NCBI RefSeq assembly: GCF_900091475.1
Contig: NZ_FMIB01000002.1
Location: 2,852,001 to 2,916,000, forward strand
Origin: Micromonospora chersina
Lineage (GTDB): Bacteria > Actinomycetota > Actinomycetes > Mycobacteriales > Micromonosporaceae
Direction: 5' to 3'
Length of the DNA: 64,000 bases
Part shown: positions 35,539 to 45,283 of the stretch, piece after piece
Position numbering within the stretch: the first letter of the stretch is position 1
Layout: each line of letters starts with the position of its first letter
Notes under the pieces: model-generated
The model's input: the letters and a program-made list of their open reading frames with translations, nothing else
The model's database searches: none
Told to the model about the DNA's origin: nothing
Translations under genes and position numbers: made by a program

Positions 35539-37044
35539 TCAGCCCGGGGCGCCGCCGGTGACCGGGGCCGGGGTGCCGGCGCCGCGCTGCGCCGGGATGC
35601 CGGCGTGCTCGGCGCTGAGCGGGGTGGCCAGTTCCTCCAGGGACTTGCCCTCGGCCTTGACGCCGAGGGTCAGCTCCACGAGACCACCGATGATCATGAC
35701 GGCGGCGCCGATGACGAAGGCGACCACGGTGTCGCCGACCTTGCCGGTGCCGACCAGCTTGGCGAAGAGCAGCGGGCCGGTGATGCCACCGGCGGCCGTG
35801 CCGATCGCGTAGAAGAACGCGATGGCCATGGCCCGGGTCTCCATGGGGAAGATCTCGCTGACCGTCAGGTACGCGGCGCTGGCGCCGGCGGAGGCCAAGA
35901 AGAGCACCGCGCACCAGCAGGCGGTCATGGTCACCGCGTTGAGCACGCCCGAGTGGAACAGCCAGGCGGTGCCGAGCAGCAGGATGCCCGAGCCGATGTA
36001 CGAGCCGGCGATCATCGGGACCCGGCCGACGGTGTCGAAGAGCCGGCCCAGCAGCAGCGGGCCGAGCAGGTTGCCGACCGCGATCACCGCGAAGTAGTAG
36101 CCGCTGTTGCCCGGCGGGACGTCGAAGAACGTCTGGAGGATCTGGGCGAAGCCGAAGGTGATCGCGTTGTAGAGGAACGCCTGGCCGATGAAGAGCGAGA
36201 AGCCCAGCGTGGCGCGCTTCGGGTAGCGGGCGAACAGCGTCTTCGCGATCTCCAGGAAGTTGGTGCTCTTCCGCTGCTTGATCTCGATCCAGTTGTCCGC
36301 CTCGGTGAGGTCCCTGCCGGTCTCCCGCTTCACCTCGGCCTCGACCGAGTCGACGAGATGGTTCGCCTCGTCGGCGCGGCCGTGGATGAACAACCAGCGT
36401 GGGCTCTCCGGGACGTGCCGGCGGACCAGCAGGATCACCACGCCGAGCAGGGCGCCCAGGCCGAACGCCACACGCCAGCCGAGGTTGGTGGGCAGGCCGT
36501 TGAGCAGCGGCACGGTCAGCAGCGCGCCGAGCGCCGCGCCGAGCCAGAAGGTGCCGTTGATGATGATGTCGATGCGGCCGCGGTGCCGCGCCGGGATCAG
36601 CTCGTCGATGGCCGAGTTGATGGCTGCGTACTCGCCGCCGATGCCCATGCCGGTGAGGAACCGGAACAGGAAGAACCACCAGGTGTCGAAGGACAGCGCG
36701 GTCAGCGCGGTGGCCACCAGGTAGAGCCCGAGGGTCAGCAGGAACAGCTTCTTGCGCCCGAACCGGTCGGTGAGCCAGCCGAAGAAGAGCGCGCCCGTGC
36801 AGGCGCCGGCCACGTAGAGCGCGGCGGCCAGGCCGGTGACCTGGCTCTGGGTGATGCTCAGGCCGCTGCCCGGCTCGGCGAGCTTGCCGGACAGGTTGCC
36901 GACGATTGTCACCTCGAGGCCGTCGAGGATCCACACCGTGCCGAGGCCGATCACGATCATCCAGTGCCAGCGGGACCAGGGCAGCCGGTCGAGGCGGGCC
37001 GGGACGTTGGTCCGTACGGTGCCGGTCCGCACGTCGGTGCTCAT
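35539..37044 (-). CDS. MFS transporter, sugar/metabolite:H+ symporter type
   Basis: The 501-aa carrier has 12 predicted membrane segments. The loop 2-3 motif (GWLTDRFGRKKLF) and the PESPRWLF motif after TMS6 are sugar-porter/metabolite symporter marks, and the first TMS has LDGLEVTIVGNLSG. There is a long central loop (about 215-275) rich in charged residues. The ATG at 37044 is preferred to a longer Gly/Arg-rich frame. The substrate cannot be read. It is 172 nt downstream of the MMPL gene and separated by weak hairpins. Confidence 0.9.
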   Translation of the reverse strand: MSTDVRTGTVRTNVPARLDRLPWSRWHWMIVIGLGTVWILDGLEVTIVGNLSGKLAEPGSGLSITQSQVTGLAAALYVAGACTGALFFGWLTDRFGRKKLFLLTLGLYLVATALTALSFDTWWFFLFRFLTGMGIGGEYAAINSAIDELIPARHRGRIDIIINGTFWLGAALGALLTVPLLNGLPTNLGWRVAFGLGALLGVVILLVRRHVPESPRWLFIHGRADEANHLVDSVEAEVKRETGRDLTEADNWIEIKQRKSTNFLEIAKTLFARYPKRATLGFSLFIGQAFLYNAITFGFAQILQTFFDVPPGNSGYYFAVIAVGNLLGPLLLGRLFDTVGRVPMIAGSYIGSGILLLGTAWLFHSGVLNAVTMTACWCAVLFLASAGASAAYLTVSEIFPMETRAMAIAFFYAIGTAAGGITGPLLFAKLVGTGKVGDTVVAFVIGAAVMIIGGLVELTLGVKAEGKSLEELATPLSAEHAGIPAQRGAGTPAPVTGGAPG

Positions 37045-37216
37045 GACGCGCTCCGGAGGGCTGCGGGGGCCGGGGCGCGACGACGGGCCGCCGGCGTGAG
37101 CTGTTCGTCCATGGCGGCCCAGATGCCCCGCCGTCACGGCCGTTAATCCTGCCGTGACACCTCCGTCACAGGACGAAGGGCGGACCGGACCGGCCCGCCC
37201 TCCCCCGTCCCGTGAA

Positions 37217-39436
37217 TCAGCGTGCGCCGACCAGCTCCGGGGCCGGCGCGGGCGGCTCGGCCGGCGGGGTCGCCGCCCGGCCGCGCAGGAACCGCGGCGC
37301 CCACCAGTTCGCGTCGCCCAGCAGGGTCATCAGCGAGGGCAGCACCACCGCCCGGATGATCGTGGCGTCGAGCAGGATGGCCGCGGCCAGCCCGATGCCG
37401 AGCTGCTTGAAGTCGATGGTGCTCAGCGTCGCGAAGATCGAGAAGACCCCGACCATGACGATCGCCGCGCTGGTCACCACGCCCGCCGAGGAGGTGATCC
37501 CGTACGCCACCGCGTCCTTGTTCGACATCCCCTGGCGGATCCCCTCGCGGATCCGGCTGACCACGAAGACGTGGTAGTCCATGGAGAGCCCGAACAGCAC
37601 CACGAAGAGGAACAACGGCAGCCAGGTGACGATCGCGTCCATCGAGGTGAAGCCGAGCAGCCCCTCCGCCCAGCTGCCCTGGAAGACCAGCACGAGCAGG
37701 CCGTACGCGGCCCCGGCGGAGAGCAGGTTCAGCAGGATCGAGGTGAGCGCCACCACCACCGACCGGAACGTCCAGGCCATCACGAGGAAGGTCAGCGCCA
37801 GCACGAAGGCCGCCACCACGGGCAGCTTCGCCCAGATGTGGTCCGCGTAGTCCTCGCTGGCCGCCACGCCGCCGCCGACCGCGTACTCGACGCCGGGGAT
37901 GCCGCCGAGCGCGGCCGGGACGAGGTCCTGGCGCAGCTCGTGCAGGGACCGGGACGCCTCGTCGGTGCGGCTGGCGTACGGCGTGGCGACCTCCAGCACC
38001 GACACCCGCCGGTCCGCCGACACCTTGATCTTCGGGCCGTCCCCCTCGGCCGGCGCGAAGAGCGGGTCGGCGGCGGCGCGGTCGGCCAGCCCGGTCAGCG
38101 CTGCCTTCACCCGGTCGGCCTGCTCGGCCGGGGCCTTCACCGCCACCGTGTGGCTGGTGCCGTTGCTCGGGAAGGCAGCGGTGAGGCGGTCGTACGCCTG
38201 CATGGCCGCCGTGGTGCGCGGCACGTCCTCCATGCCGGGAAACTTCAGCTTCATGCCCAGCGCCGGGGCGGCCAGGGCGAGCAGCAGCCCGACCGAGACC
38301 ACCAGGGTGGCCAGCGGGGCGCGCAGCGCGGGCTTCAGCACGGCCGGCCAGAACCGGGGCCCGGCCGGCTGGCCGTGCCGCCCGGCGCGCGGGGCGGTGA
38401 GCCGCCACAGCAGCGGCACCCGGGGCCGGTCGACCCAGCGGCCCAGCTTGGCCAGGAGCGCCGGCAGCACGGTCAGCGAGCCGATCACGGCGACCGCGAC
38501 CACGAGGATCGAGCCGACGGCGAGCGACGAGAAGATGGCGTCCTGGGCGAGCAGCAGCCCGGCCATCGAGATGATCACGGCGGTGCCGGAGACCACCACG
38601 GCGTGCCCGGAGGTCTCCGCCGCGATCTCCACGGCGTCGAGGCCGGAGCGGCCCTTGGCCCGCTCCTCGCGTTCCCGGCGGACGTAGAAGAGCGAGTAGT
38701 CCACGCCGACCGCCATGCCGATCAGCAGGATCACGCTGGCCGTGGTGTCGGTGGCCGGCACCAGGTGCGAGGCGAGGGTGGAGAGCCCCATGGCCGCGGC
38801 CACCGAGGACAGCGCGAGCAGCACCGGCACGCCGGCCGCGATAAGCGCGCCGAACGCGATGATCAGGATGGCCAGGGTGACCGGCAGGCTGAGCAGCTCG
38901 GCCCGCTTGAAGTCCTTGCCGAGGGTGTCGTCGAGCGCCTTGCCGATCGACGGCCCGCCGACCTGCTCGACGCGCAGCGCCGGGTGCGCCTCCTGGACCT
39001 TCGCGGTGGTGTCGCGCAGCGGCTGCACCCGGTCCGAGGCGGTCTCCGGGTCGCCGGACATGGTGATCGGCACCAGCAGCGCGTTGCCGTCCCGGGACGG
39101 CATCGGCGCGCCCACCGAGGTCACCCCGTCGACCTGGCGCAGCCGGGCCGTCGCGTCGTCGGCGGCGGCCTTCGCGGCGGCCTGATCGAGCGTGCCCGCG
39201 CGGGGAGTGATGAGCACGTTCTCCGTGGCCGGCTCGTGGAAGCCGCCACTGTCGACGATCAACTGCGCCCGCCCGAACTCGCCGATCGCCTGGTCGTCGT
39301 CGGTCGCCTCGTTCAGGCCGGCGGCGTTGCCGCCCACGAAGCACACCGCCACGAACACCACCCAGAGCGCGATGGCCCGCCACGGATGCTCCGCACTCCA
39401 CCGTGCCAGCCGCACGGTCACCGGTCGCCTGCCCAT
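37217..39436 (-). CDS. MMPL family RND-type transporter
   Basis: The 739-aa protein has the MMPL layout: TMS1 (about 16-34), an extracellular domain, TMS2-6, a central cytoplasmic loop with basic residues, TMS7, a second extracellular domain and TMS8-12. The Asp-Tyr pairs for proton relay are visible as GVDYSLFYV in TMS4 and GLSMDYHVFVV in TMS10. Actinobacterial MMPL proteins export lipids or lipid-linked metabolites. The start MGRRPVTVRLARW is chosen over a longer frame. Cargo is unknown and no lipid-synthesis genes are adjacent. Confidence 0.92.
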   Translation of the reverse strand: MGRRPVTVRLARWSAEHPWRAIALWVVFVAVCFVGGNAAGLNEATDDDQAIGEFGRAQLIVDSGGFHEPATENVLITPRAGTLDQAAAKAAADDATARLRQVDGVTSVGAPMPSRDGNALLVPITMSGDPETASDRVQPLRDTTAKVQEAHPALRVEQVGGPSIGKALDDTLGKDFKRAELLSLPVTLAILIIAFGALIAAGVPVLLALSSVAAAMGLSTLASHLVPATDTTASVILLIGMAVGVDYSLFYVRREREERAKGRSGLDAVEIAAETSGHAVVVSGTAVIISMAGLLLAQDAIFSSLAVGSILVVAVAVIGSLTVLPALLAKLGRWVDRPRVPLLWRLTAPRAGRHGQPAGPRFWPAVLKPALRAPLATLVVSVGLLLALAAPALGMKLKFPGMEDVPRTTAAMQAYDRLTAAFPSNGTSHTVAVKAPAEQADRVKAALTGLADRAAADPLFAPAEGDGPKIKVSADRRVSVLEVATPYASRTDEASRSLHELRQDLVPAALGGIPGVEYAVGGGVAASEDYADHIWAKLPVVAAFVLALTFLVMAWTFRSVVVALTSILLNLLSAGAAYGLLVLVFQGSWAEGLLGFTSMDAIVTWLPLFLFVVLFGLSMDYHVFVVSRIREGIRQGMSNKDAVAYGITSSAGVVTSAAIVMVGVFSIFATLSTIDFKQLGIGLAAAILLDATIIRAVVLPSLMTLLGDANWWAPRFLRGRAATPPAEPPAPAPELVGAR

Positions 39437-39672
39437 ACCTGGGATCCCCCTCCAGACGTCGGCCCAGTGCCGACGTCTGCTGACGCTAGGGAGTGGGGCG
39501 GGCCCGGACATCGGGGAAGGGCCCCCGCTCGTCCCCCATCCGGCCGGCTCCGGCCGGGCGGCCGGAATCGGGTCGGCTAACCGGACAGAAAGGACTTTTC
39601 AGGGTACGACCGGGGGACCCACCGGGCGGCGTCCGGTGCGGCACACCGGCGCAACCCCGAGCCCGCTCGGGG

Positions 39673-40530
39673 TCATCCCCGAAGGCTGCCCCGGGGGCGG
39701 GGCTGGCAGCGCGGGCAACTGTAGGACGAACGGTTCATGAACGCCTCGCGCCGGATCGGCGTGCCGCACCGGGGGCAGGGCTCGCCCTCCCGCCCGTACG
39801 CGTTCAGCGACCGGTCGAAGTAGCCGCTCTCGCCGTTGACGTTGACGTACAGCTCGTCGAAGCTGGTGCCGCCCTGCTTGATCGCCTCGCCGAGCACGTC
39901 CCGGACGTGGCCGAGCAGCCGGCCGGCCGCCGGGCCGGTCAGCGCGTCGGTCGGCCGGGCGCCGTGCAGCTTCGCCCGCCAGAGCGCCTCGTCGGCGTAG
40001 ATGTTGCCGACACCGGAGATCAGCGTCTGGTCGAGCAGCGCCCGCTTCACCTCGGTCCGCCGCTTGCGCAGCGCGGCCACGAAGGCGGCGTCGGAGAACT
40101 CCGGATCCATCGGGTCCCGGGCGATGTGGGCGATCTCGGCCGGCAGCTCGGCCCCGCCCTCGGAGACCGACAGCCCGCCGAACGTCCGCTGGTCGACGAA
40201 CCGCAGCTCCGGGCCGTCGTCGGCGAACCGGAACCGGACCCGCAGGTGCAGCTCGTCGGCCGCGCCGACCGGCTGGAGCAGGAGCTGGCCGGACATGCCG
40301 AGGTGGCCGATGAGGGCGTCCCCGCTGTCCAGCGGCAGCCACAGGTACTTGCCCCGGCGCCGGACGTCGGTGATCGTCCGGCCGGTCAGCACGTCGGCGA
40401 AGTGCGCGCCGCCCGGCTCGTGCCGGCGGACCGCCCGGGGGTGGCGCACCTCGACGGCGCTGATCCGCCGGCCGATGACCCACTGGGCCAGCCCCTGCCG
40501 GACGGTCTCGACCTCGGGCAGCTCAGGCAC
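39673..40530 (-). CDS. mutM: Formamidopyrimidine-DNA glycosylase
   Basis: MutM excises 8-oxoguanine and other oxidised purines and nicks the strand. The 285-aa protein has the required MPELPEVE start (Pro2 nucleophile, Glu3), the GKYLW Lys region, and a C-terminal zinc finger with two CPRC pairs (CPRCGTPI and CPRCQ). The ATG lies 8 nt inside the 3' end of rnc, so translation is coupled. A small GC palindrome overlaps its stop codon and may help termination. Confidence 0.97.
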   Translation of the reverse strand: MPELPEVETVRQGLAQWVIGRRISAVEVRHPRAVRRHEPGGAHFADVLTGRTITDVRRRGKYLWLPLDSGDALIGHLGMSGQLLLQPVGAADELHLRVRFRFADDGPELRFVDQRTFGGLSVSEGGAELPAEIAHIARDPMDPEFSDAAFVAALRKRRTEVKRALLDQTLISGVGNIYADEALWRAKLHGARPTDALTGPAAGRLLGHVRDVLGEAIKQGGTSFDELYVNVNGESGYFDRSLNAYGREGEPCPRCGTPIRREAFMNRSSYSCPRCQPRPRGSLRG

Positions 40531-41317
40531 GGCCGGCGCCGGTCTCGGCGGGGTCGCCCGCCGGCTCCACCCCGTCGGCGGCGGCCTTCGCGGCGGCCTC
40601 CGCCTCCGCCTGCTCGGTCAGCATCCGCCAGGCCGACTCGGCGGCCCGCTGCTCGGCCTCCTTCTTGCTGCGCCCCTCCGCGCCGCCGTACCGGTTGCCG
40701 GCCACCACCACCCAGGCCGTGAAGGTCTTGAGGTGGTCCGGGCCGGTGCCCTCGATCCGGTATTCCGGAACGCCCAGCCCCAGCGCGGCGGTCAGCTCCT
40801 GGAGGCTCGTCTTCCAGTCGAGCGCCGCGCCCCGGCCGGCCGACTCCGCCATCAGCGGGTCGAACAGGCGGTGGATCACGAGGGCCGCCGTGTCCAGGCC
40901 GTACTGGAGGTAGATGGCGCCGAGCAGCGCCTCCAGGGTGTCGGCCAGGATGCTGGCCTTGTCCCGGCCGCCGGTGGCCTCCTCGCCCTTGCCGAGCAGC
41001 AGGTACGCGCCCAGCCCGTCCGGGCCGAGGCCGCGCGCCACGTCCGCGAGGGCCCGCATGTTGACCACGCTGGCCCGCAGCTTGGCGAGCTGCCCCTCGG
41101 GCAGGTCCGGGTGGTTGTGGAAGAGCGCCGTGGTGATCACCACGCCGAGGACCGAGTCGCCGAGGAACTCCAGCCGCTCGTTGGTGGGCAGGCCACCGTT
41201 CTCGTACGCGTAGGAGCGGTGGGTCAGTGCGCGCTCCAGCAGTTCCGGGTCGAGCGACACCCCGAAGGCCGCCTCCAGGTGGCCGACGGGAGCACGCCGC
41301 CGCTTGTCGTTGGTCAT
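40523..41317 (-). CDS. rnc: Ribonuclease III
   Basis: RNase III cuts double-stranded RNA, including rRNA precursors. The 264-aa protein has the signature [13 protein letters not shown] (about 45-57) in the catalytic domain, a second catalytic block [13 protein letters not shown], and a double-stranded-RNA-binding domain (about 165-235, with [16 protein letters not shown]). About 25 Ala-rich residues follow. The ATG overlaps the plsX stop by 4 nt and mutM overlaps its end by 8 nt: plsX-rnc-mutM is one operon. Confidence 0.96.
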   Translation of the reverse strand: MTNDKRRRAPVGHLEAAFGVSLDPELLERALTHRSYAYENGGLPTNERLEFLGDSVLGVVITTALFHNHPDLPEGQLAKLRASVVNMRALADVARGLGPDGLGAYLLLGKGEEATGGRDKASILADTLEALLGAIYLQYGLDTAALVIHRLFDPLMAESAGRGAALDWKTSLQELTAALGLGVPEYRIEGTGPDHLKTFTAWVVVAGNRYGGAEGRSKKEAEQRAAESAWRMLTEQAEAEAAAKAAADGVEPAGDPAETGAGRA

Positions 41318-42393
41318 GGCGCTACCTCGGTGTCGTTACGGTCAGGTGCGGGATCGTGCGGGACGTCGTCGAGCAGGGTCGAGACGGTGTCGGTGGCGCC
41401 CCGGCGCCACAGGTGGGCGGCGAGGGCGATGCCGGAGGCGACGTCGTCGGGCCGGGCCGCGCCGTGGCAGACCACCACGGTGCCGGCCACCCCGAGCAGG
41501 GCCGCCGCGCGGGGAGCGCCGCCGCTCGCCGGGGGCCCGCCGGCCATGGCGTACGCGCCCTCGATGGCCTTGAGCAGGACGTTGCCGGTGAAGCCGTCGG
41601 TCACCACCACGTCGGCGCGGGCGCCGAGGGAGACGTCGTACCCCTCGACGAGGCCGACGTAGCGGGCGCCGCAGGGCAGCGGCACCGCGGCGAGGGCGGG
41701 ATCGGCGGAGCGGCGGAGCCGGTCGCCCTTGCCCGCCTCGACGCCGACGGAGAGCAGCCCGACCCGGGGCGCGACCACGGCGTGCGCCACGGCCGCGTAG
41801 GCGGCGCCGAGGACGGCGTGCCGGGCCAGGGTGGCGGGTCCGGGTTCGAGTGTGCCGCCGACGTCCAGCAGCACCACCGGCCCTTCGACGGCGGGCAGGG
41901 TGGCGACCAGGGCGGGCCGGCGGACGCCCGCCCAGCGGCCGAGGCCGAGCGCGGCGGCGGTCACGGTGGCGCCTGTCGAACCGGCGGAGACGAGCGCGTC
42001 GGCGATGCCGTCGCGGACGGCGTGCACGGCCGCGCGGACGGTGCTCTCCCCGCGCGCGGCGGTGGGATGGTCGGCCATGCCGACGGCGGTCCGCACCGGG
42101 CGGACGGTGACCCGGCTGCGCTGCTCCGGGTCGAGCGCACCGATCAGCCCGTCGGCGACCTCGGTCGGTCCGACGAGCAGCAGGTGCAGGTCAGGGTCGG
42201 TACGCACGGCCCGCAGAGCGCCGTCAACCACGACGGCGGGAGCATCGTCCCCGCCGAGGAGGTCGACGGCGATCCGCGCGGTGCCCGGCTCCGTCGGCGC
42301 GCCGGCCGGGGAACGGCCGGCGGCGGAGGGAGCCGGGGCACCGGGCGAGAGCCTTGGTGCGTGCGCCACCCGACCGGTGGTCGGGGACGTCAC
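41314..42393 (-). CDS. plsX: Phosphate acyltransferase PlsX
   Basis: PlsX makes acyl-phosphate from acyl-ACP for phospholipid synthesis. Landmarks are [13 protein letters not shown] (usually DAMGGD), VSAGSTGAT, and [16 protein letters not shown]. The start is uncertain: the GTG at 42393, 11 nt after rpmF, gives 359 aa with about 40 Pro/Ala-rich residues before the conserved region and no clear Shine-Dalgarno. An internal GTG could give a shorter protein. The usual first-motif Met is Leu here (DLLGGD). Confidence 0.9.
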   Translation of the reverse strand: MTSPTTGRVAHAPRLSPGAPAPSAAGRSPAGAPTEPGTARIAVDLLGGDDAPAVVVDGALRAVRTDPDLHLLLVGPTEVADGLIGALDPEQRSRVTVRPVRTAVGMADHPTAARGESTVRAAVHAVRDGIADALVSAGSTGATVTAAALGLGRWAGVRRPALVATLPAVEGPVVLLDVGGTLEPGPATLARHAVLGAAYAAVAHAVVAPRVGLLSVGVEAGKGDRLRRSADPALAAVPLPCGARYVGLVEGYDVSLGARADVVVTDGFTGNVLLKAIEGAYAMAGGPPASGGAPRAAALLGVAGTVVVCHGAARPDDVASGIALAAHLWRRGATDTVSTLLDDVPHDPAPDRNDTEVAP

Positions 42394-42404
42394 TCGGCGT
42401 CCGG

Positions 42405-42578
42405 TCAGACCTCGAGGACCTGACGGCCGTTGTAGGTGCCGCAGACGGAGCAGGCGGCGTGCGGCAGCTTGGCCGACTTGCACTGGGGGCAAGGCACGGT
42501 CGCGACCGCCGTGGCCTTCCAGTTCGCCCGGCGGGCGCGGGTGTTGCTGCGCGACATCTTGCGCTTGGGGACGGCCAC
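42405..42578 (-). CDS. rpmF: 50S ribosomal protein L32
   Basis: The 57-aa product from a GTG start is typical L32: AVPKRKMSRSNTRARRANW, then a zinc-binding set of four Cys (30, 33, 43, 46). It keeps the Cys ligands, so it is the zinc-bound (C+) form. It follows the DUF177 gene by 5 nt and precedes plsX by 11 nt, the standard DUF177-rpmF-plsX order. Confidence 0.97.
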   Translation of the reverse strand: MAVPKRKMSRSNTRARRANWKATAVATVPCPQCKSAKLPHAACSVCGTYNGRQVLEV

Positions 42579-42583
42579 GGTTC

Positions 42584-43147
42584 TTACTCCTCTGTACGGG
42601 TCAGTTGCGACAGGCCCGCCCAACGCGGGTCGATCTGCTGGTGACTGTGGTCGGCCGGCAGATCGTCCCAGTGCACCCCGCAGTCGGGGCACAACCCTGG
42701 GCAGTCCTCCCGGCAGAGCGGGTTGGTCGGCAGCGCGAGCACCACCGCGTCCCGCAGCGCCGGCTCCAGGTCGATCAGATCGCCCTGCATCCGGCCCACC
42801 TCGTCCTCGTCGGTCGTGTCGTCCGTGGTGCTGTTCTCGTACGCGTACAGCTCCTGGATCGTCACGGCCACCGAGTCGTCGATCTCGCGCAGGCAGCGGC
42901 CGCACTCGCCCTTGACGGGACCGGTGACGGTCCCGGTGACGAGCACGCCCTCGGACACCGACTCCAACCTCAGGTCGAGGTCGAGGTCCGCGCCCTCCGG
43001 CACAGTGATCAACTCCACGCCGAGGTCCGCCGGTGCCGGTACGACGCGCCGGTGCGTACGCAACGCGCCAGGCCGACGCGGCAGGTCCCTCGTGTCGAGG
43101 ACCAGCGGCGACCTGGGGTCGAGTTGGCTTGGCATGTCTTTGGGCAT
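42584..43147 (-). CDS. DUF177 (YceD) family protein
   Basis: The 187-aa protein belongs to the DUF177/YceD family that is nearly always encoded in front of rpmF; in E. coli and plants it is linked to 23S rRNA accumulation. Four Cys occur in pairs: CGRC in the middle, and CREDCPGLCPDC near the C-terminus, so metal binding is likely. There is an acidic Thr/Asp-rich insert (about 125-135). The start ATG (MPKDMPSQLD) could be shifted 4 codons to the second Met. Confidence 0.9.
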   Translation of the reverse strand: MPKDMPSQLDPRSPLVLDTRDLPRRPGALRTHRRVVPAPADLGVELITVPEGADLDLDLRLESVSEGVLVTGTVTGPVKGECGRCLREIDDSVAVTIQELYAYENSTTDDTTDEDEVGRMQGDLIDLEPALRDAVVLALPTNPLCREDCPGLCPDCGVHWDDLPADHSHQQIDPRWAGLSQLTRTEE

Positions 43148-43311
43148 AGTTAGACTCCGGCCGGTGAGAGGCCGACAAAGAAGGTTACCTGGGCGACCCG
43201 TGGACCGTCGAACCGGGGCGTCGTCCCTGGCCCGTCGGCTGCCGGTTGTCGGCCACCGGCCCCCGTGCCGCTGGCAAGGGTAGCGCGGTCGCCGGCCGCC
43301 GCCGGCGGCGC

Positions 43312-43809
43312 TCAGAAGGGCAGCGGGCGGTCCGCCTCGTCGCCGGCGAAGGTGCCGATCTCGCGCAGCGCGTGCATCTTGTCCCGGCCGCGCTCTATCG
43401 AGGCGAGCGCCCGGGTGAGGAACTGCTCGAAGTTGGCCAGGGCGGTGTCGACGTAGTCGTCGACCTCCTCGCGCAGGCGCTGCGCCTCGGCCCGGGCCTC
43501 GGCGATGATCCGGGCGCCCTCGTGCTCGGCGGACACGGTGATCTCGTTCACCGAGACGAGGCGGGCGTGCTCCGCCTCACCCTCGCTGATGATCCGGTCG
43601 GCCTCGCGCTTGCCGGCCTCCATGATCTTGTCCCGCTCCTCCAGCAGCGCGGCGGCCCGGCGCAGGTCGGCGGGAAGCTCCACGCGCAGCTCGTCCAGGG
43701 CGGCGATCATCTCGCCCCGGTCGACCATGCAGTTGTTGCGCGACATCGGCACGGAGCGGGCCTGCTCCACCATGGCGATCAGTTCGTCGATGCGATCGAG
43801 CGGGTCCAC
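43312..43809 (-). CDS. sepIVA: DivIVA-domain septation protein (SepIVA-like)
   Basis: The 165-aa protein from a GTG start (VDPLDRIDELIAMVEQA) is mostly coiled coil (about 35-130), with Ala/Arg/Glu-rich heptads resembling ATP-synthase b subunit, and an RNNCMVDRGEM segment. Mycobacterial SepIVA (Rv2927c family), a DivIVA-like septation and cell-wall factor, is encoded beside the same DUF177-rnc genes. The assignment is from this shared order and the coiled-coil type; wag31 itself is a different gene. A Shine-Dalgarno-like GGAGTGAGG is upstream. Confidence 0.78.
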   Translation of the reverse strand: MDPLDRIDELIAMVEQARSVPMSRNNCMVDRGEMIAALDELRVELPADLRRAAALLEERDKIMEAGKREADRIISEGEAEHARLVSVNEITVSAEHEGARIIAEARAEAQRLREEVDDYVDTALANFEQFLTRALASIERGRDKMHALREIGTFAGDEADRPLPF

Positions 43810-43945
43810 CGGTACCTCACTCCTGTCGTTCGTCGGCCGACCTTCATGATGCGGCCTGCGCCCGGGTTCGGCGCTGCACACATCATGTAACGCGCCCTCC
43901 ACCCGCGCCGCCGCACCCCTACCCGGCGCGTCGCCCGCGCGGCGG

Positions 43946-44422
43946 TCAGCGGCGCAGCCGGGCGACCAGTTCCTCCCGGACCACGTCGGGGACGTGCGCG
44001 GAGATGTCGCCGCCCCACTTGGCCACGTCCTTGACCAGGCTGGAGGAGAGGAAGGAGTAGAGCGGGTTGGTCGGCATGAAGAGCGTCTCCACGCCGGCCA
44101 GGCCGATGTTCATCTGGGCCATCTGGAGCTCGTAGTCGAAGTCGCTGACCGCGCGCAGGCCCTTGATCAGCACGCTCGCCTGCTGGGCGCGGCAGAAGTC
44201 GACAAGCAGGCCACGGAACGACTCGACCCGGACGTTGTCGTACGACGAGGTCACCTCGCGGAGCATGTCGATCCGCTCCTCGACCGTGAACAGCCCCTGC
44301 TTCGACTGGTTGACCAGCACGCCGACGATCACCTCGTCGAACAGCCGGCTGGCCCGGCCGATGATGTCGAGGTGTCCGTTGGTGACCGGATCGAACGAGC
44401 CGGGACAGACCGCACGTCTCAT
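43946..44422 (-). CDS. coaD: Phosphopantetheine adenylyltransferase
   Basis: CoaD makes dephospho-CoA from 4'-phosphopantetheine and ATP. The 158-aa protein has [16 protein letters not shown] with the (T/H)xGH nucleotide motif, [12 protein letters not shown] in the middle and a late SSSLVKDVA motif. The ATG overlaps the rsmD stop by 4 nt. The rsmD-coaD pair is conserved in most bacteria. Confidence 0.97.
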   Translation of the reverse strand: MRRAVCPGSFDPVTNGHLDIIGRASRLFDEVIVGVLVNQSKQGLFTVEERIDMLREVTSSYDNVRVESFRGLLVDFCRAQQASVLIKGLRAVSDFDYELQMAQMNIGLAGVETLFMPTNPLYSFLSSSLVKDVAKWGGDISAHVPDVVREELVARLRR

Positions 44423-44997
44423 GATCGGCGACCGTACCAAAGGGTGGTCTCGCCGTAGCGGCGGCTGCGCTCGGCAGTGATGCCCTCCACCCACTCGAAC
44501 GCGCCGCCGCGGCTGGACCGCTCGACGACCACCAGGGCGTCCGGGGCCAGCCAGCCGCCGCCGACCAGTGCGGCCAGCATGGCGGTGATCTCCTCCCCGG
44601 GTACGGCGTAGGGCGGGTCGGCGAAGACCACGTCGTACGCCCCGCCCTCCGGGCCGGCGGCCAGCACGGTGGCGACCTTGCCGGTGACCAGCCGGGCGGC
44701 CGGGGCGGCCCGGAGCGCGGCGATGTTCTCCCGGATCACCCGGGCGGCCCGGGGGTCGGACTCGACGAGCAGCACGTGCGCCGCGCCCCGGGACAGCGCC
44801 TCCAGCCCGACCGCGCCGGAGCCGGCGTAGAGGTCGGCCACGCGGGCCCCGTCGAGATCCGTCTCGGCCTGCACCGCGCTGAACAGCGCCTCGCGGACCC
44901 GGTCCGAGGTCGGCCGGGTGCCGGCGCCGGGCGGCGCGGCGATCCGCCGGCCGCCGAGCACCCCCGCCACGATCCGGGTCACCGCCTGCTCCCGCAC
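44419..44997 (-). CDS. rsmD: 16S rRNA (guanine966-N2)-methyltransferase
   Basis: RsmD methylates G966 of 16S rRNA using S-adenosylmethionine. The 192-aa product has [13 protein letters not shown], the SAM loop [18 protein letters not shown] and the catalytic FADPPY. The start is either the ATG ([10 protein letters not shown]) or the GTG five codons later, which better matches typical RsmD. It starts the rsmD-coaD pair, divergent from the LPXTG gene. Confidence 0.95.
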   Translation of the reverse strand: MREQAVTRIVAGVLGGRRIAAPPGAGTRPTSDRVREALFSAVQAETDLDGARVADLYAGSGAVGLEALSRGAAHVLLVESDPRAARVIRENIAALRAAPAARLVTGKVATVLAAGPEGGAYDVVFADPPYAVPGEEITAMLAALVGGGWLAPDALVVVERSSRGGAFEWVEGITAERSRRYGETTLWYGRRS

Positions 44998-45146
44998 ATG
45001 CCCCAGACGCTACGCGACGGCGGGACCGGGCCGGGCGGACCACCCGACGCGACGACCGATCACCTGCCGTACATCAATGATCTCAAATTCATAACAGACC
45101 CTTTACGGGCCGTCGATCGCGGTAACGCCCGCGGTGTCGATTTCGC

Positions 45147-45152
45147 TAGGGT
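45147..45152 (+). promoter_or_regulatory. Candidate -10 element of the LPXTG gene
   Basis: TAGGGT lies in an AT-rich patch 131 nt before the GTG of the LPXTG gene. The position 18 bp upstream (TAACGC) is a poor -35. The whole gap 44998-45283 has no other recognisable gene. Confidence 0.35.
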
Positions 45153-45283
45153 CTGCCCGGTTGTCGGCTCGCCTCGCCGGCACCAGCGTCGGGACGGCGG
45201 CGCCGCGCGGATCCGCAAACCTCTCCGCGCCCGCTCCCCGCCCCCACGCGACCACCCCGAACCCCCTCAATCCGGGAGTACCC

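Noticed and set aside
35117..36934. 605-aa minus-strand frame overlapping the MFS gene
   Set aside because: It is a shifted frame of the same strand; the 501-aa MFS frame carries the real motifs.
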